Shown piece by piece: positions 26,825 through 36,647 of a DNA stretch of 64,000 nucleotides (its first letter is position 1; every line of letters starts with the position of its first letter). The stretch lies in the NCBI RefSeq assembly GCF_014195325.1, contig NZ_JACIBK010000001.1, forward strand, positions 434,001 through 498,000, written 5' to 3'. The notes below the pieces were generated by a model. The model made no database searches, had not been told where the DNA came from, and saw nothing but the letters and a program-made list of their open reading frames with translations. A program made the position numbers and the translations under genes. This DNA is from Rhizobium sp. BK650. Lineage in GTDB: Bacteria; Pseudomonadota; Alphaproteobacteria; Rhizobiales; Rhizobiaceae.

Positions 26825-27730
26825 ATGGATGACCTTCCCCTGAGTGATCTGGCTGCTTTCGCGGCAATTGCAAGAGAGCGCAGCTTCCGCTCCGCAGCCC
26901 GAAAGCGCGGGGTTTCCGCGTCATCGCTGAGTGATTCCCTGCGGCGTCTGGAAGAGCGGCTCGGTGTCAGACTTCTCAATCGTACGACGCGCTCAGTTAC
27001 GCTGACGGCGGCGGGCCAACGATTGCTCGAGAGGCTTTCGCCGGCGCTTTCAGAAGTGGCGGCCGCGCTCAGTCAGCTCGACAGTTTTCGCGACAATCCG
27101 GCAGGTACGCTCAGGCTTAATGTGCCGAGTATCGTTACGAAGCTCTTCATGGCCGATCTGGCCGCACGGTTTCTGGCGCTCTACCCGCAAATCACGTTGG
27201 AAATCATTGCCGAAGATACATTCATCGATGTGCTGGCCGCCGGCTTCGATGCCGGCATCCGATATGACGAGAGGCTGGAACGCGATATGATTGCCGTGCC
27301 GATCGGTCCACGCCGACAGCGCTATGTTACGGCAGCCGCTCCCGCCTATCTTGCCAGGCGAGGCATGCCGCAGCATCCGCGGGATCTGCTGGAGCACAGC
27401 TGTATCCGCCATCGCTTTCTGAGCGGAGCATCGCTTCCGTGGGAGTTCGAAAGTGGAGAAGAGATAGTCACCATCGCGCCGTCAGGCCCCGTCATCACCA
27501 ATGCGGTGGAAATGGAAATCGGTGCCGCGTTTGCTGGGCTCGGCGTTATCAGAACATTCGAAGAGCTGCTTGCCCCCGGCATTGCGGATGGCCGCCTAAT
27601 ACAGATCTTGAGCGAATGGGACAGCGAGTTTTCCGGTCCACTCCTCTATTATCCGAGCCGTCATCATATGCCGGCGCCGCTACGGGCTTTCGTGGATTTT
27701 GTGCGGATGGAGCAACGAAAGAGCTCCTGA
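26825..27730 (+). CDS. LysR family transcriptional regulator
   Basis: This 301-residue regulator has its winged helix at residues 1-62 (LSDLAAFAAIARERSFRSAA; VSASSLSDSLRRLEERLGVRLL) and an effector domain typical of the CrgA/DsdC-like group (GTLRLNVPSIV, FDAGIRYDERLERDMIAVPIG). It is divergent from the aldo/keto reductase gene, the usual arrangement for a LysR protein and its target. The ATG at 26825 puts the DNA-binding helix at the normal distance from the N-terminus. The inducer is unknown. Confidence 0.9.
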   Translation: MDDLPLSDLAAFAAIARERSFRSAARKRGVSASSLSDSLRRLEERLGVRLLNRTTRSVTLTAAGQRLLERLSPALSEVAAALSQLDSFRDNPAGTLRLNVPSIVTKLFMADLAARFLALYPQITLEIIAEDTFIDVLAAGFDAGIRYDERLERDMIAVPIGPRRQRYVTAAAPAYLARRGMPQHPRDLLEHSCIRHRFLSGASLPWEFESGEEIVTIAPSGPVITNAVEMEIGAAFAGLGVIRTFEELLAPGIADGRLIQILSEWDSEFSGPLLYYPSRHHMPAPLRAFVDFVRMEQRKSS

Positions 27731-27864
27731 ATCATCTGTTTCGACGGCCTAGTCATCGAGAACATTGAGATGTTCACGTATTGTTTCAGCTGCTGCGATG
27801 AGCTATGTCACATATTCGGCGACGAGATCGTCTTTCCAGAAAATACCAGCTGTAGAGATGCTTC

Positions 27865-29112
27865 ATGCTTGATCCGAAATTCGTTCGCCGCGGTCTGTTC
27901 CTGGTCTTCGTCATTCTCTTTCTGGATATTATCGGCATTGCTATCATCATGCCGGTCCTACCTGTTTATCTGGAGCAATTGACGGGCGGTACGGTCAGCG
28001 ATGCAGCAGTCGACGGCGGCTGGCTGATGCTCATTTATTCACTGATGCAGTTCCTGTTTGCGCCGCTGCTCGGAAACTTGAGCGACCGTTTCGGGCGCCG
28101 TCCGATCCTGTTGCTTTCGGTGCTGACCTTCGCCTTCGACAATTTCATCTGCGCCATCGCCACCAGCTACTGGATGCTGTTTATCGGCCGCGTGCTTGCC
28201 GGCATCAGTGGCGGCAGCTTTGCCACCTGCTCCGCTTATATTGCCGATATCAGCAATGAGGAGAACCGCGCGAAGAATTTCGGATTGATCGGCATTGCGT
28301 TCGGCGTGGGCTTCACTATTGGCCCGGTCATTGGCGGTTTTCTCGGCGAGTTCGGGCCGCGCGTGCCGTTCTTCGGCGCGGCCGCACTCTCTTTCGCCAA
28401 TTTTATTGCCGCCTGTTTCCTGTTGCCGGAAACGCTTGATGCAAAGAATCGCCGCAGGTTCGAATGGAAACGTTCAAACCCGCTCGGTGCCCTGCGGCAG
28501 ATGAGGCACTATCCCGGCATCGGTTGGGTCTGTCTTGTATTGTTCCTGTTTTTCCTTGCCCATGCCGTCTACCCTTCGGTCTGGTCCTTCGTCACGACCT
28601 TCCGATACGGATGGAGTGAAGGGCAGATCGGCCTGTCGCTCGGCATTTACGGCATTGGTGCCGCACTGGTCATGGGGCTCGTACTGCCGCGCGTCGTGCC
28701 TGTTCTCGGTGAGTGGAAGACGGCGCTGCTTGGCCTGTATTTCGCGATGGCCGCCCTCACAGGTTATGCCTTCGCCTGGGAGGGCTGGGTCGTCTATACA
28801 GTGATCGTGCTGACTGTCATGGAGAATGTCGCCGACCCGCCGTTGCGCAGCATCGCCGCCGGCAAGGTGCCGCCTTCGGCGCAGGGCGAACTACAAGGCG
28901 CGCTCACCAGCATCAGCAGCATAACGACGATCATCGGCCCGCTGATCTTCACGCAGATGTTCGGCTTTTTCACCAAACCGGACGCGCCTGTCACCTTCGC
29001 CGGTGCCCCCTTTCTCCTGGCGGCTTTTTTCATTCTCGTCTCTGCAGTTGTATTCCTGACGCGCGTGAAGAGGTCGAAGTCGCCGGCCGGAGTCTTCAAT
29101 GCAGCTGAATAA
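27865..29112 (+). CDS. TetA-like MFS multidrug/tetracycline efflux transporter
   Basis: This inner-membrane proton antiporter of 415 residues has twelve predicted transmembrane segments. The start LFLDIIGIAIIMPVLPVYLE, the loop 2-3 motif GNLSDRFGRRPILLLS and the motif C region GFTIGPVIGGFLGEFGP are those of the Tet(A)/TCR branch. Chromosomal members in rhizobia often do not confer tetracycline resistance. No TetR-type repressor is adjacent. It is preceded by the LysR gene on the same strand with a 134-base gap, so it probably has its own promoter. Confidence 0.88.
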   Translation: MLDPKFVRRGLFLVFVILFLDIIGIAIIMPVLPVYLEQLTGGTVSDAAVDGGWLMLIYSLMQFLFAPLLGNLSDRFGRRPILLLSVLTFAFDNFICAIATSYWMLFIGRVLAGISGGSFATCSAYIADISNEENRAKNFGLIGIAFGVGFTIGPVIGGFLGEFGPRVPFFGAAALSFANFIAACFLLPETLDAKNRRRFEWKRSNPLGALRQMRHYPGIGWVCLVLFLFFLAHAVYPSVWSFVTTFRYGWSEGQIGLSLGIYGIGAALVMGLVLPRVVPVLGEWKTALLGLYFAMAALTGYAFAWEGWVVYTVIVLTVMENVADPPLRSIAAGKVPPSAQGELQGALTSISSITTIIGPLIFTQMFGFFTKPDAPVTFAGAPFLLAAFFILVSAVVFLTRVKRSKSPAGVFNAAE

Positions 29113-29251
29113 TCCATCAAAAATGGTGAAGCTGTGATGAATTTTTCAGCATCTGGTTGTTTTGGGGTGGTTCTTTGCGCGGCTTTATTCTAAGCCGATA
29201 TGATATTTTGCCGCGCCGCGGCCCTTAACGATTCAACCTTAGGACAGTGTC

Positions 29252-30655
29252 ATGGACACGCCGATCGACGTGCGCACCGTCACGCCTGCAACCGACAACC
29301 GCTGGTCTGCGCATTTTCGCGCCACGCTGATGCTCGGTGTGCCGTTGATCGGCGCCCAGCTTGCGCAATTCGGTATCGGCATGACCGATGTGATGATCGT
29401 CGGCCAGCTCGGCGCCGAGAATCTTGCGGCCATGGTACTTTCGGCGCAGTTTCTCTTCACGATCCTGATCTTCGGCTCGGGTTTCGCGATCGCCGTCATT
29501 CCAATGGTGGCGCAGGCCTATGGCCGTGGCGATGCCGTGACCGTGCGCCGATCGCTGCGCATGGGTCTCTGGGTCGTCGTCTGCTACTGGCTGCTGATGC
29601 AGCCGGCCTTCTATAATTCCGAGACGATTCTGCGCTATTTCGGGCAGAGGCCCGAAGTGGCGAAGCTTGCCCACGGCTACATCATCATCGGTCAGTTCGG
29701 CGTGCTGCCGGGCCTGCTCTACAATGTCATGCGCGCGCTCGTCAGCGCCATCGGCAAGGCCGGTGTCATTCTCCAGGTCACGATCGCCATGCTGGTCCTG
29801 AATGCGATCGGCGCTTACATTCTGGTGCTCGGCCATTTCGGCTTTCCGGTCATGGGACTGGAAGGTGCTGCCATCGTGTCCGTCGCGGTACAGACGGCCG
29901 GTTTCCTTTTCATCTTGTCCTTCGTGCAGGCCAGGGAAGAGACGCGGCGTTACGAGATCTTCGTGCGCTTCTGGAAGCCGGACTGGCATGCCTTCTTCGA
30001 GGTCATCCGTCTGGGCCTGCCGATCAGCATCACCATCCTCGCCGAGGTCAGCCTCTTCACGGCGGCCTCGCTGCTGATGGGCCATATCGGTACGATCGAG
30101 CTTGCCGCGCATGGTATTGCGTTGCAGTGGGCGTCGATGGCCTTCATGATCCCGCTCGGCCTCGGCCAGGCGGCAACCGTTCGCGTCGGCGTTGCGCACG
30201 GGCAGGGCGATCATGCCGGGTTGGTGCGGGCGGCGATCACGGTGGTGATCATCGCCAGTTGCGCCGCCATCATCGGCAGCCTCATCTTTGCCACCGTGCC
30301 GCAAGTTCTGGCACGTCTGTTCCTCGACGTCAGCCTGCCAGAGGCACCCCAGGTGTTGGCCTATGCCGGTCCGCTGATTATCGTTGCCGGTCTCTTCCAA
30401 TTCGTCGACGGCTTGCAGGCGATTGCCAGCGGGTTGCTGCGCGGGTTGAAGGACGCGCGGGTGCCGATGATCATGGCGCTGATTGCCTACTGGCCGATCG
30501 GCTTCTTCCTTGCCTGGGCTTTTGCCTTCCCCCTCGGCTTCGGTGGTCTCGGCATCTGGTTCGGCTTCCTCGTCGGGCTTGCCGCGGCCGCTGCCATGCT
30601 CTGCGCCCGCTTCTACATTCTGGTTCGCCGGGAAGGCGTAACGGCCGGCGCCTGA
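29252..30655 (+). CDS. MATE family efflux transporter, NorM type
   Basis: This is a 467-residue inner-membrane antiporter with twelve transmembrane segments in two repeats of six. MLGVPLIGAQLAQFGIGMTD in helix 1 and the paired region RLGLPISITILAEVSLFTAA in helix 7 show the internal duplication of MATE proteins. It is expected to expel cationic drugs or secondary metabolites, using Na+ or H+. A 139-base gap with no coding content separates it from the TetA-like gene, and it converges with the small monooxygenase-like gene. Confidence 0.9.
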   Translation: MDTPIDVRTVTPATDNRWSAHFRATLMLGVPLIGAQLAQFGIGMTDVMIVGQLGAENLAAMVLSAQFLFTILIFGSGFAIAVIPMVAQAYGRGDAVTVRRSLRMGLWVVVCYWLLMQPAFYNSETILRYFGQRPEVAKLAHGYIIIGQFGVLPGLLYNVMRALVSAIGKAGVILQVTIAMLVLNAIGAYILVLGHFGFPVMGLEGAAIVSVAVQTAGFLFILSFVQAREETRRYEIFVRFWKPDWHAFFEVIRLGLPISITILAEVSLFTAASLLMGHIGTIELAAHGIALQWASMAFMIPLGLGQAATVRVGVAHGQGDHAGLVRAAITVVIIASCAAIIGSLIFATVPQVLARLFLDVSLPEAPQVLAYAGPLIIVAGLFQFVDGLQAIASGLLRGLKDARVPMIMALIAYWPIGFFLAWAFAFPLGFGGLGIWFGFLVGLAAAAAMLCARFYILVRREGVTAGA

Positions 30656-30679
30656 GCCGGCCGTCTTATCTGTCCGCCA

Positions 30680-31000
30680 TCAAGCAGCGACAGGCTTGTA
30701 GCTGGCGATATCGGCCCGAATGCCGAGGCGCGCAAACATTTCCTGCGGATCGAAGTTGGCCGCCCTTTGGGCTGTTGCAACGGCTGCCTTCACGCGCTCG
30801 ACGACATCGGCGCTTTCCCACCGGGCGATCGTGACAAAATTGAATTCGCCGGGACCGGCGATCTGTTCCAGCACCTCGTGACCGATAAAGCCGTCCTGCG
30901 CCTCCAGCACCTTGTGTGTCCTCATCACATTGACGAGAAATTCCTCACGCGCCGCAGCCGGCACGACGAATTTGTCTACCCTATAAAAAGTTCCGCTCAT
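30680..31000 (-). CDS. Antibiotic biosynthesis monooxygenase (ABM) domain protein
   Basis: This 106-residue protein is a single ferredoxin-like ABM domain (FYRVDKFVVPAAAREEFL, GFIGHEVLEQI, FVTIARWESAD). The family includes quinol- and heme-acting enzymes that usually form dimers; the substrate here is unknown. The start at 31000 has AGGAGAAG at good spacing and removes 17 unsupported upstream codons. It lies between the convergent MATE gene and the carA terminator. A small antioxidant or quinol-modifying role is a guess. Confidence 0.78.
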   Translation of the reverse strand: MSGTFYRVDKFVVPAAAREEFLVNVMRTHKVLEAQDGFIGHEVLEQIAGPGEFNFVTIARWESADVVERVKAAVATAQRAANFDPQEMFARLGIRADIASYKPVAA

Positions 31001-31080
31001 CCAGTCTTCTCCTGCGTTCGAAGTGTTGCAGGCAATTCTGTAATTCCTCAAGTTAAGTTGAGGTCAATATCCGGGCAAAG

Positions 31081-31110
31081 AAAAAAGCCCGCCTGAGCGA
31101 GCCTTTCTGA
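31081..31110 (-). terminator. Terminator of carA
   Basis: On the minus strand AAAGGCTCGC pairs with GCGGGCTTTT across a short loop (two G-T pairs), followed by a T-run, just past the carA stop. Confidence 0.75.
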
Positions 31111-31118
31111 AATCAAGA

Positions 31119-32330
31119 TCAGCGTTCGGCGAGCGCCGGTTCGCCCTTCTTCTCACGTACCATGTTGACGAAGCGGCGGAAGAGGTAATGGCTATCCTGC
31201 GGGCCGGGCGAGGCTTCCGGATGGTGCTGGACGGAGAAGACGGGCTTGCCGAGAACACGCAGGCCGCAGTTCGTACCGTCGAAGAGCGATACGTGGGTCT
31301 CTTCAACGCCAGCAGGCAGCGATTTCGTGTCAACTGCGAAGCCATGGTTCATCGAGACGATCTCGACTTTGCCGGTCGTGTGGTCCTTCACCGGATGGTT
31401 CGCGCCGTGGTGGCCCTGGTGCATCTTTTCGGTCTTGGCGCCAAGCGCCAGGCCAAGCATCTGATGGCCGAGGCAGATGCCGAAGACGGGGATATCGGTC
31501 GCGATCAGCGCCTTGATGACGGGAACGGCATATTCGCCTGTGGCAGCGGGGTCGCCGGGACCGTTCGACAGGAAGATGCCGTCGGGCTGAAGCGCGAGCA
31601 CGTCTTCGGCGCTGCTGGTTGCCGGCATGACGGTAACTTTGCAGTCGAGGCCGGCAAAGAGGCGCAGAATGTTGCGCTTCACGCCGTAATCCAGGCAGAC
31701 GACATGATATTTCGTGTCGGAAGCACCGAGTTCGCCGTACCCTTCGTTCCAGATCCAGGGGGTCTGCGACCACTGCGAGGACTGACCCGACGAGGCGATC
31801 TTGGCGAGGTCGAGGCCTTCGAGGCCGCTCCAGGCCTTGGCTTCCGCCTTCAGCGCGTCGATGTCGAAATTGCCCTGTGGATCATGAGCGATGACGGCGT
31901 TCGGCGAACCGTTCTCGCGGATCCAGGCGGTCAGCGCGCGGGTGTCGATGCCGCAGAGGCCGATGATGCCGCGCGCCTTCAGCCAAGCGTCGAGATGCTT
32001 GGCCGCGCGATAGTTCGAAGGTTCGGTAATGTCAGCCTTGAAAATCACGCCGACCGCGCCGTGGCGTGCTGCCGGCGTCAAGTCTTCGATGTCTTCTTCG
32101 TTGGTGCCGATATTGCCGATATGGGGGAAGGTGAAGGTGACGATCTGGCCGAGATAGGAGGGGTCGGTGAGGATCTCCTCGTAGCCGGTCAGCGCCGTAT
32201 TGAAGACGGCTTCTGCCTGAACCTTGCCGGTTGCGCCGATCCCCTTGCCCTCGATGACTGTGCCGTCGGCAAGAACGAGCAGGGCGGTCGGCTTTTCGGT
32301 GGTCCAGGGTGCTGTTGCGGTCATCTTCAT
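31119..32330 (-). CDS. carA: Carbamoyl-phosphate synthase small subunit
   Basis: This glutaminase subunit supplies ammonia to CarB. The N-terminal half is the CPSase small-chain domain (FNTALTGYEEILTDPSYLGQ), and the C-terminal half is a class I glutamine amidotransferase with nucleophile motif FGICLGHQMLGLALG and the catalytic His-Glu pair in QHHPEASPGP. The length of 403 residues is normal. The 265-base gap upstream, shared with the divergent yqeY-like gene, holds the promoters; I see no clear arginine- or pyrimidine-responsive leader. carB is on the same strand 9.4 kb downstream. Confidence 0.97.
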   Translation of the reverse strand: MKMTATAPWTTEKPTALLVLADGTVIEGKGIGATGKVQAEAVFNTALTGYEEILTDPSYLGQIVTFTFPHIGNIGTNEEDIEDLTPAARHGAVGVIFKADITEPSNYRAAKHLDAWLKARGIIGLCGIDTRALTAWIRENGSPNAVIAHDPQGNFDIDALKAEAKAWSGLEGLDLAKIASSGQSSQWSQTPWIWNEGYGELGASDTKYHVVCLDYGVKRNILRLFAGLDCKVTVMPATSSAEDVLALQPDGIFLSNGPGDPAATGEYAVPVIKALIATDIPVFGICLGHQMLGLALGAKTEKMHQGHHGANHPVKDHTTGKVEIVSMNHGFAVDTKSLPAGVEETHVSLFDGTNCGLRVLGKPVFSVQHHPEASPGPQDSHYLFRRFVNMVREKKGEPALAER

Positions 32331-32595
32331 CCCGTTTCCGGCGGGCCTCTGCGCTGGGATACGCGAGCCGGCCTTTTAATCTCGCAGGTGTATGCGCGCG
32401 GCTTTGGCCGCGTTTGACGCCTGATCACGAATTTTGGTGCAGGTGGCGGTAGATAGCCACGCTCTTCGCTTAGGTCAATCTTTGTACCGCAGATTGCGGC
32501 ACTTTTCTTGCTGATATTGGCCGGATTCTCGCAATTTATTTGATCACATACATCGGCCTGGTTTATGAAAGCGCCATTTTAAAAGGAGTACTGAC

Positions 32596-33048
32596 ATGCT
32601 GCGCGATCAACTCGCCACTGAGCTGAAAGAGGCCATGAAGGCAAAGAAGATGGACCGTCTCGGCACCATCCGTCTCATCCAGGCCGCGATCAAAGATCGC
32701 GACATCGCCAATCGCGGTGCCGGGAAGGAAGAGGCTGGTGATGAGGAAGTGCTGCAGATCCTCGCTAAGATGGTGAAGCAGCGTGATGAGTCGGCAAAGA
32801 TCTACGAGGAGAATGCCCGTCCAGAGCTTGCCGCCAAGGAACGCGCCGAAATCGCCGTCATTCAGGATTTCCTGCCGAAGCAGCTTTCGGATGAGGAAGT
32901 GCGTGCCAATATCGCCGCCATCATCAAGGAAGTCGGCGCCGAAGGCCCGAAGGACATGGGTAAAATCATGGCTGCACTCAAAGAACGTTATGCCGGCCAG
33001 ATGGACTTCGCCAAGGCTTCCGGTGCTGTCAAAGAGCTCTTGAAATAA
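32596..33048 (+). CDS. GatB/YqeY domain protein
   Basis: This cytoplasmic protein of 150 residues is made almost entirely of the YqeY domain: MLRDQLATELKEAMKAKKMDR at the start, then EILAKMVKQRDES and the C-terminal DMGKIMAALKERYAGQMDFA. The domain resembles the C-terminal tRNA-binding part of GatB, but its stand-alone role is unknown. AAAAGGAG lies seven bases before the ATG. It is divergent from carA and close to dnaG, as in many bacteria where yqeY accompanies dnaG and rpoD. Its last 20 bases overlap the convergent hypothetical gene. Confidence 0.92.
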   Translation: MLRDQLATELKEAMKAKKMDRLGTIRLIQAAIKDRDIANRGAGKEEAGDEEVLQILAKMVKQRDESAKIYEENARPELAAKERAEIAVIQDFLPKQLSDEEVRANIAAIIKEVGAEGPKDMGKIMAALKERYAGQMDFAKASGAVKELLK

Positions 33049-33979
33049 GACGTCGCGCTTGCGGTTGTTCTTCGACCGCAGGCCCAAGCACAGCTTCGGC
33101 GGCAGAATCTATGATGGCAAATTTTGCCGCCTGATAATTCCAATATTCGAGCACGAAGCCACGAGAAAGCCAGAAATCACCTTTTCTCGATGGTTCGGTC
33201 CAGCCGACGCTTCCCATGTCCGCGGCCTGCGTCAGCAAGCGCTTCAGGTGCGTATTGGAAATCATGAACTGATCACGAATCTCGCGCAGCGACAGCGGCC
33301 CGACGACGATACGGTTAGCAGAGCGCGGAAAGCCCGGCAGGCGCGAAATCAGATAATCCATGACGAGGCCGCCGGAATTGGCCCAGTTGAACAAATTGAA
33401 CGTGGCGCCGGGATCGCGCACCGCTTCGGTGTCGATGATCTGTTTGGCGATCGGCGGCTGCAGGCGGGCGATCAACCTGGGATCGGCCGTCAGATTTTCC
33501 GTGCGGCTGCCGCCATCGAGGCTGTCCAGAATCATCAGGTGAGCGGCCAGCCATTTGGTGAAATGTTGCTCGGCCGTTTCTGTCGGCTCGAGATAGCGGG
33601 TGCGTTTGTCGGCACCCGGAACGGGGCGCAGGAAGCGATAGGCCAGCATTTCCTGTACGAAGGCGGCTGCGGTGTTGCGGCTGGCGATCTTGTGCTGAAT
33701 GGCGAAGTCGATGAAACGGCCGGAATAGAGACCGCGCCTCTCATCACCAGGATAGCCGTAATAGAGAGCAAAGCCGGTGTGCGCCATCAGCCAGCGCTGT
33801 TGTGCTGCGAATATCGATGCAATACGCGGGCTCTCGCGGTAAATCGCGAGCATTTGATTGGCACAATGAAGAATTGCAGCAAGAAAATTATCGTCGGCTG
33901 CAAGTTTTTCTGCGGTGTAGGCCATAGCACTGTCCAGGAGTTTCGCGCACTCATTTGCCACGCCTATTGGAAGTGTCAA
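33029..33979 (-). CDS. Hypothetical protein with possible C-terminal winged helix
   Basis: I do not recognise this 316-residue protein. It is soluble, mostly helical, and has no signal peptide. Residues 228-268 (LSLREIRDQFMISNTHLKRLL, then GSVGW) look like a helix-turn-helix, so a regulator is possible. The first half contains aromatic and basic helices (RWLMAHTGFALYYGYPGDER). It overlaps the end of the yqeY-like gene by 20 bases in a convergent arrangement, which is unusual but small. A 690-base non-coding stretch lies on its upstream side. Confidence 0.65.
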   Translation of the reverse strand: MTLPIGVANECAKLLDSAMAYTAEKLAADDNFLAAILHCANQMLAIYRESPRIASIFAAQQRWLMAHTGFALYYGYPGDERRGLYSGRFIDFAIQHKIASRNTAAAFVQEMLAYRFLRPVPGADKRTRYLEPTETAEQHFTKWLAAHLMILDSLDGGSRTENLTADPRLIARLQPPIAKQIIDTEAVRDPGATFNLFNWANSGGLVMDYLISRLPGFPRSANRIVVGPLSLREIRDQFMISNTHLKRLLTQAADMGSVGWTEPSRKGDFWLSRGFVLEYWNYQAAKFAIIDSAAEAVLGPAVEEQPQARRLISRAL

Positions 33980-34670
33980 TGCTTTTGTATTTTAGGGGTT
34001 AATCGGTAAGGTAAAACGCAACAACGGCGCTACGTCGGTTTGTCGGAAGATTGAGACGCTTGGTATATTTGTCTTAACGCAGATTTCGGATTCAAACCGC
34101 TGCGCACTTTCCTGGAATTGCCCCAAAAATAAGAAGGCAGGAGCTGGGGGCGCTCCTGCCTTCTTGCTCTTTGCTTCCGTCAGCGACACAGGGTTGAAGC
34201 CCAAGCCGGCGGGTATTTGCAAAGGCACCCTTGCGAGGCGGCGCCGGGGGTAGGGATGGTGCCTCGCTTGGGGATCGCTTTGTTGGCACCGAACTTATGG
34301 CCCGGCCCTGGCTTATTCAAATTACAAAAATATAATAATCCCGAATTCGGCTTTCAGGCCCGTAAGAAGGCACTTCGCTCGCGCTTCTTCAGAAGGCAAA
34401 GCGAAACTCTTCAATTCTCTTGCAACTAATTGTTTTTGCATTTTCTTTGGTTGCAGAGCATTTTCGCAGGATGGACATCGCCGACCCGTCGGAAGTTGGA
34501 AAATGTCAAAAATGTCGCACCCACTGCCAGCCCCCGATAACGCTTTTTTGAGTAGCGTTTGTCGAGATTTTTGACAGGGTTTCCGGCCCTGTGAAAAGCG
34601 GGATTAAGGCAGAAGTTTCGTGGCGCAGTGTAGCAAAGCTGCTTATATGGAGGTTCTGCAAGAGGTAGAG
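33980..34670. other. 690-base intergenic region upstream of dnaG
   Basis: No convincing protein gene is present; the short frames here have unusual composition and no ribosome sites. It holds the strong minus-strand hairpin at 34131-34165, a second long inverted arm pair (GGTGCC at 34259-34264 with GGCACC about 25 bases on), and, close to dnaG, a 10-bp inverted repeat TGTCAAAAAT (34504-34513) / ATTTTTGACA (34567-34576) whose right arm includes a TTGACA -35-like box. A minus-strand small RNA ending at the hairpin is possible. Confidence 0.5.
34131..34165 (-). terminator. Very strong hairpin, terminator-like on the minus strand
   Basis: A perfect 14-bp stem (34131-34144 with 34152-34165) with a seven-base loop is followed on the minus strand by ATTTTTGGGG. 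No protein gene that it could terminate is evident upstream on that strand. Confidence 0.6.
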
Positions 34671-36647
34671 ATGCGCTTTTCACCCACATTCCTGGACGAT
34701 ATCCGCGACCGCGTTCCCATTTCGAATGTGATTGCGCGGCGCGTGAGCTGGGATAAGCGCAAAACCAATGTGTCGCGTGGCGACTACTGGGCGTGCTGCC
34801 CGTTTCATGGCGAGAAATCGCCGAGCTTCCATTGCGAGGACCGCAAGGGGCGCTACCATTGTTTCGGCTGCGGCGTAACCGGCGACCATTTCCGTTTCCT
34901 GACCGAGCTCGAGGGTCTGAGCTTCCCGGAGGCTGTGCAGACCATCGCCGATATGGCCGGCGTTCCGATGCCGATAGCCGATCCGCAGATGGAAAAACGC
35001 GAGAAGGAGCGCACCTCGCTTCTCGACGTCATGGAAATGGCAACGCAGTTCTTTCAGGATCAATTGCAGGCGGCAAATGGTGCCAGAGCGCGGGCCTATC
35101 TGCGTGACCGCGGCCTGACCGGGCGTACGATCGAGACATTCCGGCTGGGTTTTGCGCCTGACAGCCGCAACTCGCTGAAGGAGTTTTTGGCCGGCAAGGG
35201 TGTAACCAAGGAGCAGATCGAAGCCTGTGGCCTTGTCGTGCATGAGAATGTGCCTGTTTCCTACGACCGGTTCCGCGATCGCATCATGTTTCCGATCCTC
35301 TCCTCCCGCGAGAAGGTCATTGCCTTCGGCGGACGTGCCATGTCGCCGGATGCGCCGGCGAAATATCTCAATTCCAACGAGACCGAGCTCTTTCACAAGG
35401 GCAATGTGCTCTACAACTTTGCCCGTGCGCGCCGCGCGATGCAGGGAGCGAATGGCGAAGGCACTATTATTGCTGTCGAAGGCTATATGGACGTCATTGC
35501 GCTATATCAGGCAGGCATCGAAAATGCGGTGGCACCGCTCGGCACGGCGCTGACCGAAAGCCAGCTGGATCTGCTCTGGAAAATGACGGCTCAGCCGGTG
35601 CTCTGCTTTGATGGCGACGGCGCTGGCATTCGTGCGGCCAACCGCGCCGCCGATCTGGCGCTGCCGCATCTGAAGCCGGGGCGCAGCGTGCGGTTTGCGC
35701 TTCTGCCGGATGGCAAGGATCCCGACGATCTCGTGAAGCACGAGGGCAGGGCGCCTTTCGACAAGGTGATGGCGCAGGCAAAGCCGCTTTCGGAAATGCT
35801 CTGGGATCGCGAGGCGAGGGCCGGCAAATTCGATACGCCGGAAGCGCGGGCCGAACTGGAAGCACGGCTGAGGCAGCTCGTCGCCGTCATTGCCGATGAG
35901 AATGTGCGGCGCCATTACCAGCAGGATATGCGCGACCGGTTGAACAGCTTCTTTCAGCCGCAGTTCCAGAATCGCGGCGGAAACGAGCGGCGCAATTTTG
36001 GCGGCAGCAATTTCCGAAGCCAGAAAGGTGGCGGTCCCGGCGGTCCTCGAACCCCCGTTGCGGCATCGGATCGTCTGACCCGTTCCGGCCTCGTGCGCGG
36101 CCATCAGGGCAACACAGCGTTGAGAGAATGCGTGCTGGCGCTGACGGTCATCAACCATCCCGCTTTGATGCTCGACGACTACGACGAAATCGCTTCCATA
36201 GAATATGACAATCGCGACTTGCAGAAGCTCTGGTCTGAAATGCTGGGTGCGGCGGCAGTCGTCGCCGGACCGCATTTGACGCGCGACTATCTGCTGGAAT
36301 GCCTTGATGTCGCCGGTTTCGGTCCGCTGCTCAAGAGCCTCGATCAGCAGGTCCGCAATGCCCGGCTCTGGACGGCAACGGAGGAGGCGGCGATGGAGGA
36401 TGCGCGCGAAGGCTATCGCCAGGCGCTTGCCTTCCACAAGCGCGCCAAGGACCTGCGCTGGCAGAAGATCGAGCTGGAGCGCGATATAGCGCAGGCGACC
36501 GAGGCCGGTGATGATGCCGAGATCGATCGGCTGATGCGCGCGTCTCAGGAAGTGCAATACGAGGCGTTGCGGCTCGAAAACCAGGAAGCCATCATCGATG
36601 GCTTCGGTGTGCTCTCCGGCCGCGTCAAGGGCGCTGCGAGCCACTGA
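34671..36647 (+). CDS. dnaG: DNA primase
   Basis: DnaG makes RNA primers at the replication fork. The N-terminal CHC2 zinc domain ([18 protein letters not shown]; residues 40-65) is followed by the TOPRIM catalytic core ([26 protein letters not shown]) and a C-terminal helicase-binding region that diverges from enterobacteria as usual in Rhizobiales; a Gly/Asn/Arg-rich linker lies near residues 430-465. The 658-residue length is typical. The start at 34671 has AGAGG five bases upstream; 17 codons of open frame upstream are not part of the family. The stop overlaps the recQ start by one base (TGATG). Confidence 0.96.
   Translation: MRFSPTFLDDIRDRVPISNVIARRVSWDKRKTNVSRGDYWACCPFHGEKSPSFHCEDRKGRYHCFGCGVTGDHFRFLTELEGLSFPEAVQTIADMAGVPMPIADPQMEKREKERTSLLDVMEMATQFFQDQLQAANGARARAYLRDRGLTGRTIETFRLGFAPDSRNSLKEFLAGKGVTKEQIEACGLVVHENVPVSYDRFRDRIMFPILSSREKVIAFGGRAMSPDAPAKYLNSNETELFHKGNVLYNFARARRAMQGANGEGTIIAVEGYMDVIALYQAGIENAVAPLGTALTESQLDLLWKMTAQPVLCFDGDGAGIRAANRAADLALPHLKPGRSVRFALLPDGKDPDDLVKHEGRAPFDKVMAQAKPLSEMLWDREARAGKFDTPEARAELEARLRQLVAVIADENVRRHYQQDMRDRLNSFFQPQFQNRGGNERRNFGGSNFRSQKGGGPGGPRTPVAASDRLTRSGLVRGHQGNTALRECVLALTVINHPALMLDDYDEIASIEYDNRDLQKLWSEMLGAAAVVAGPHLTRDYLLECLDVAGFGPLLKSLDQQVRNARLWTATEEAAMEDAREGYRQALAFHKRAKDLRWQKIELERDIAQATEAGDDAEIDRLMRASQEVQYEALRLENQEAIIDGFGVLSGRVKGAASH

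Noticed and set aside
34092-34289. Minus-strand frames across the strong hairpin
   Set aside because: Reading through a perfect 14-bp terminator-like stem is unlikely, and the peptide is Pro/Ser/Arg-biased.
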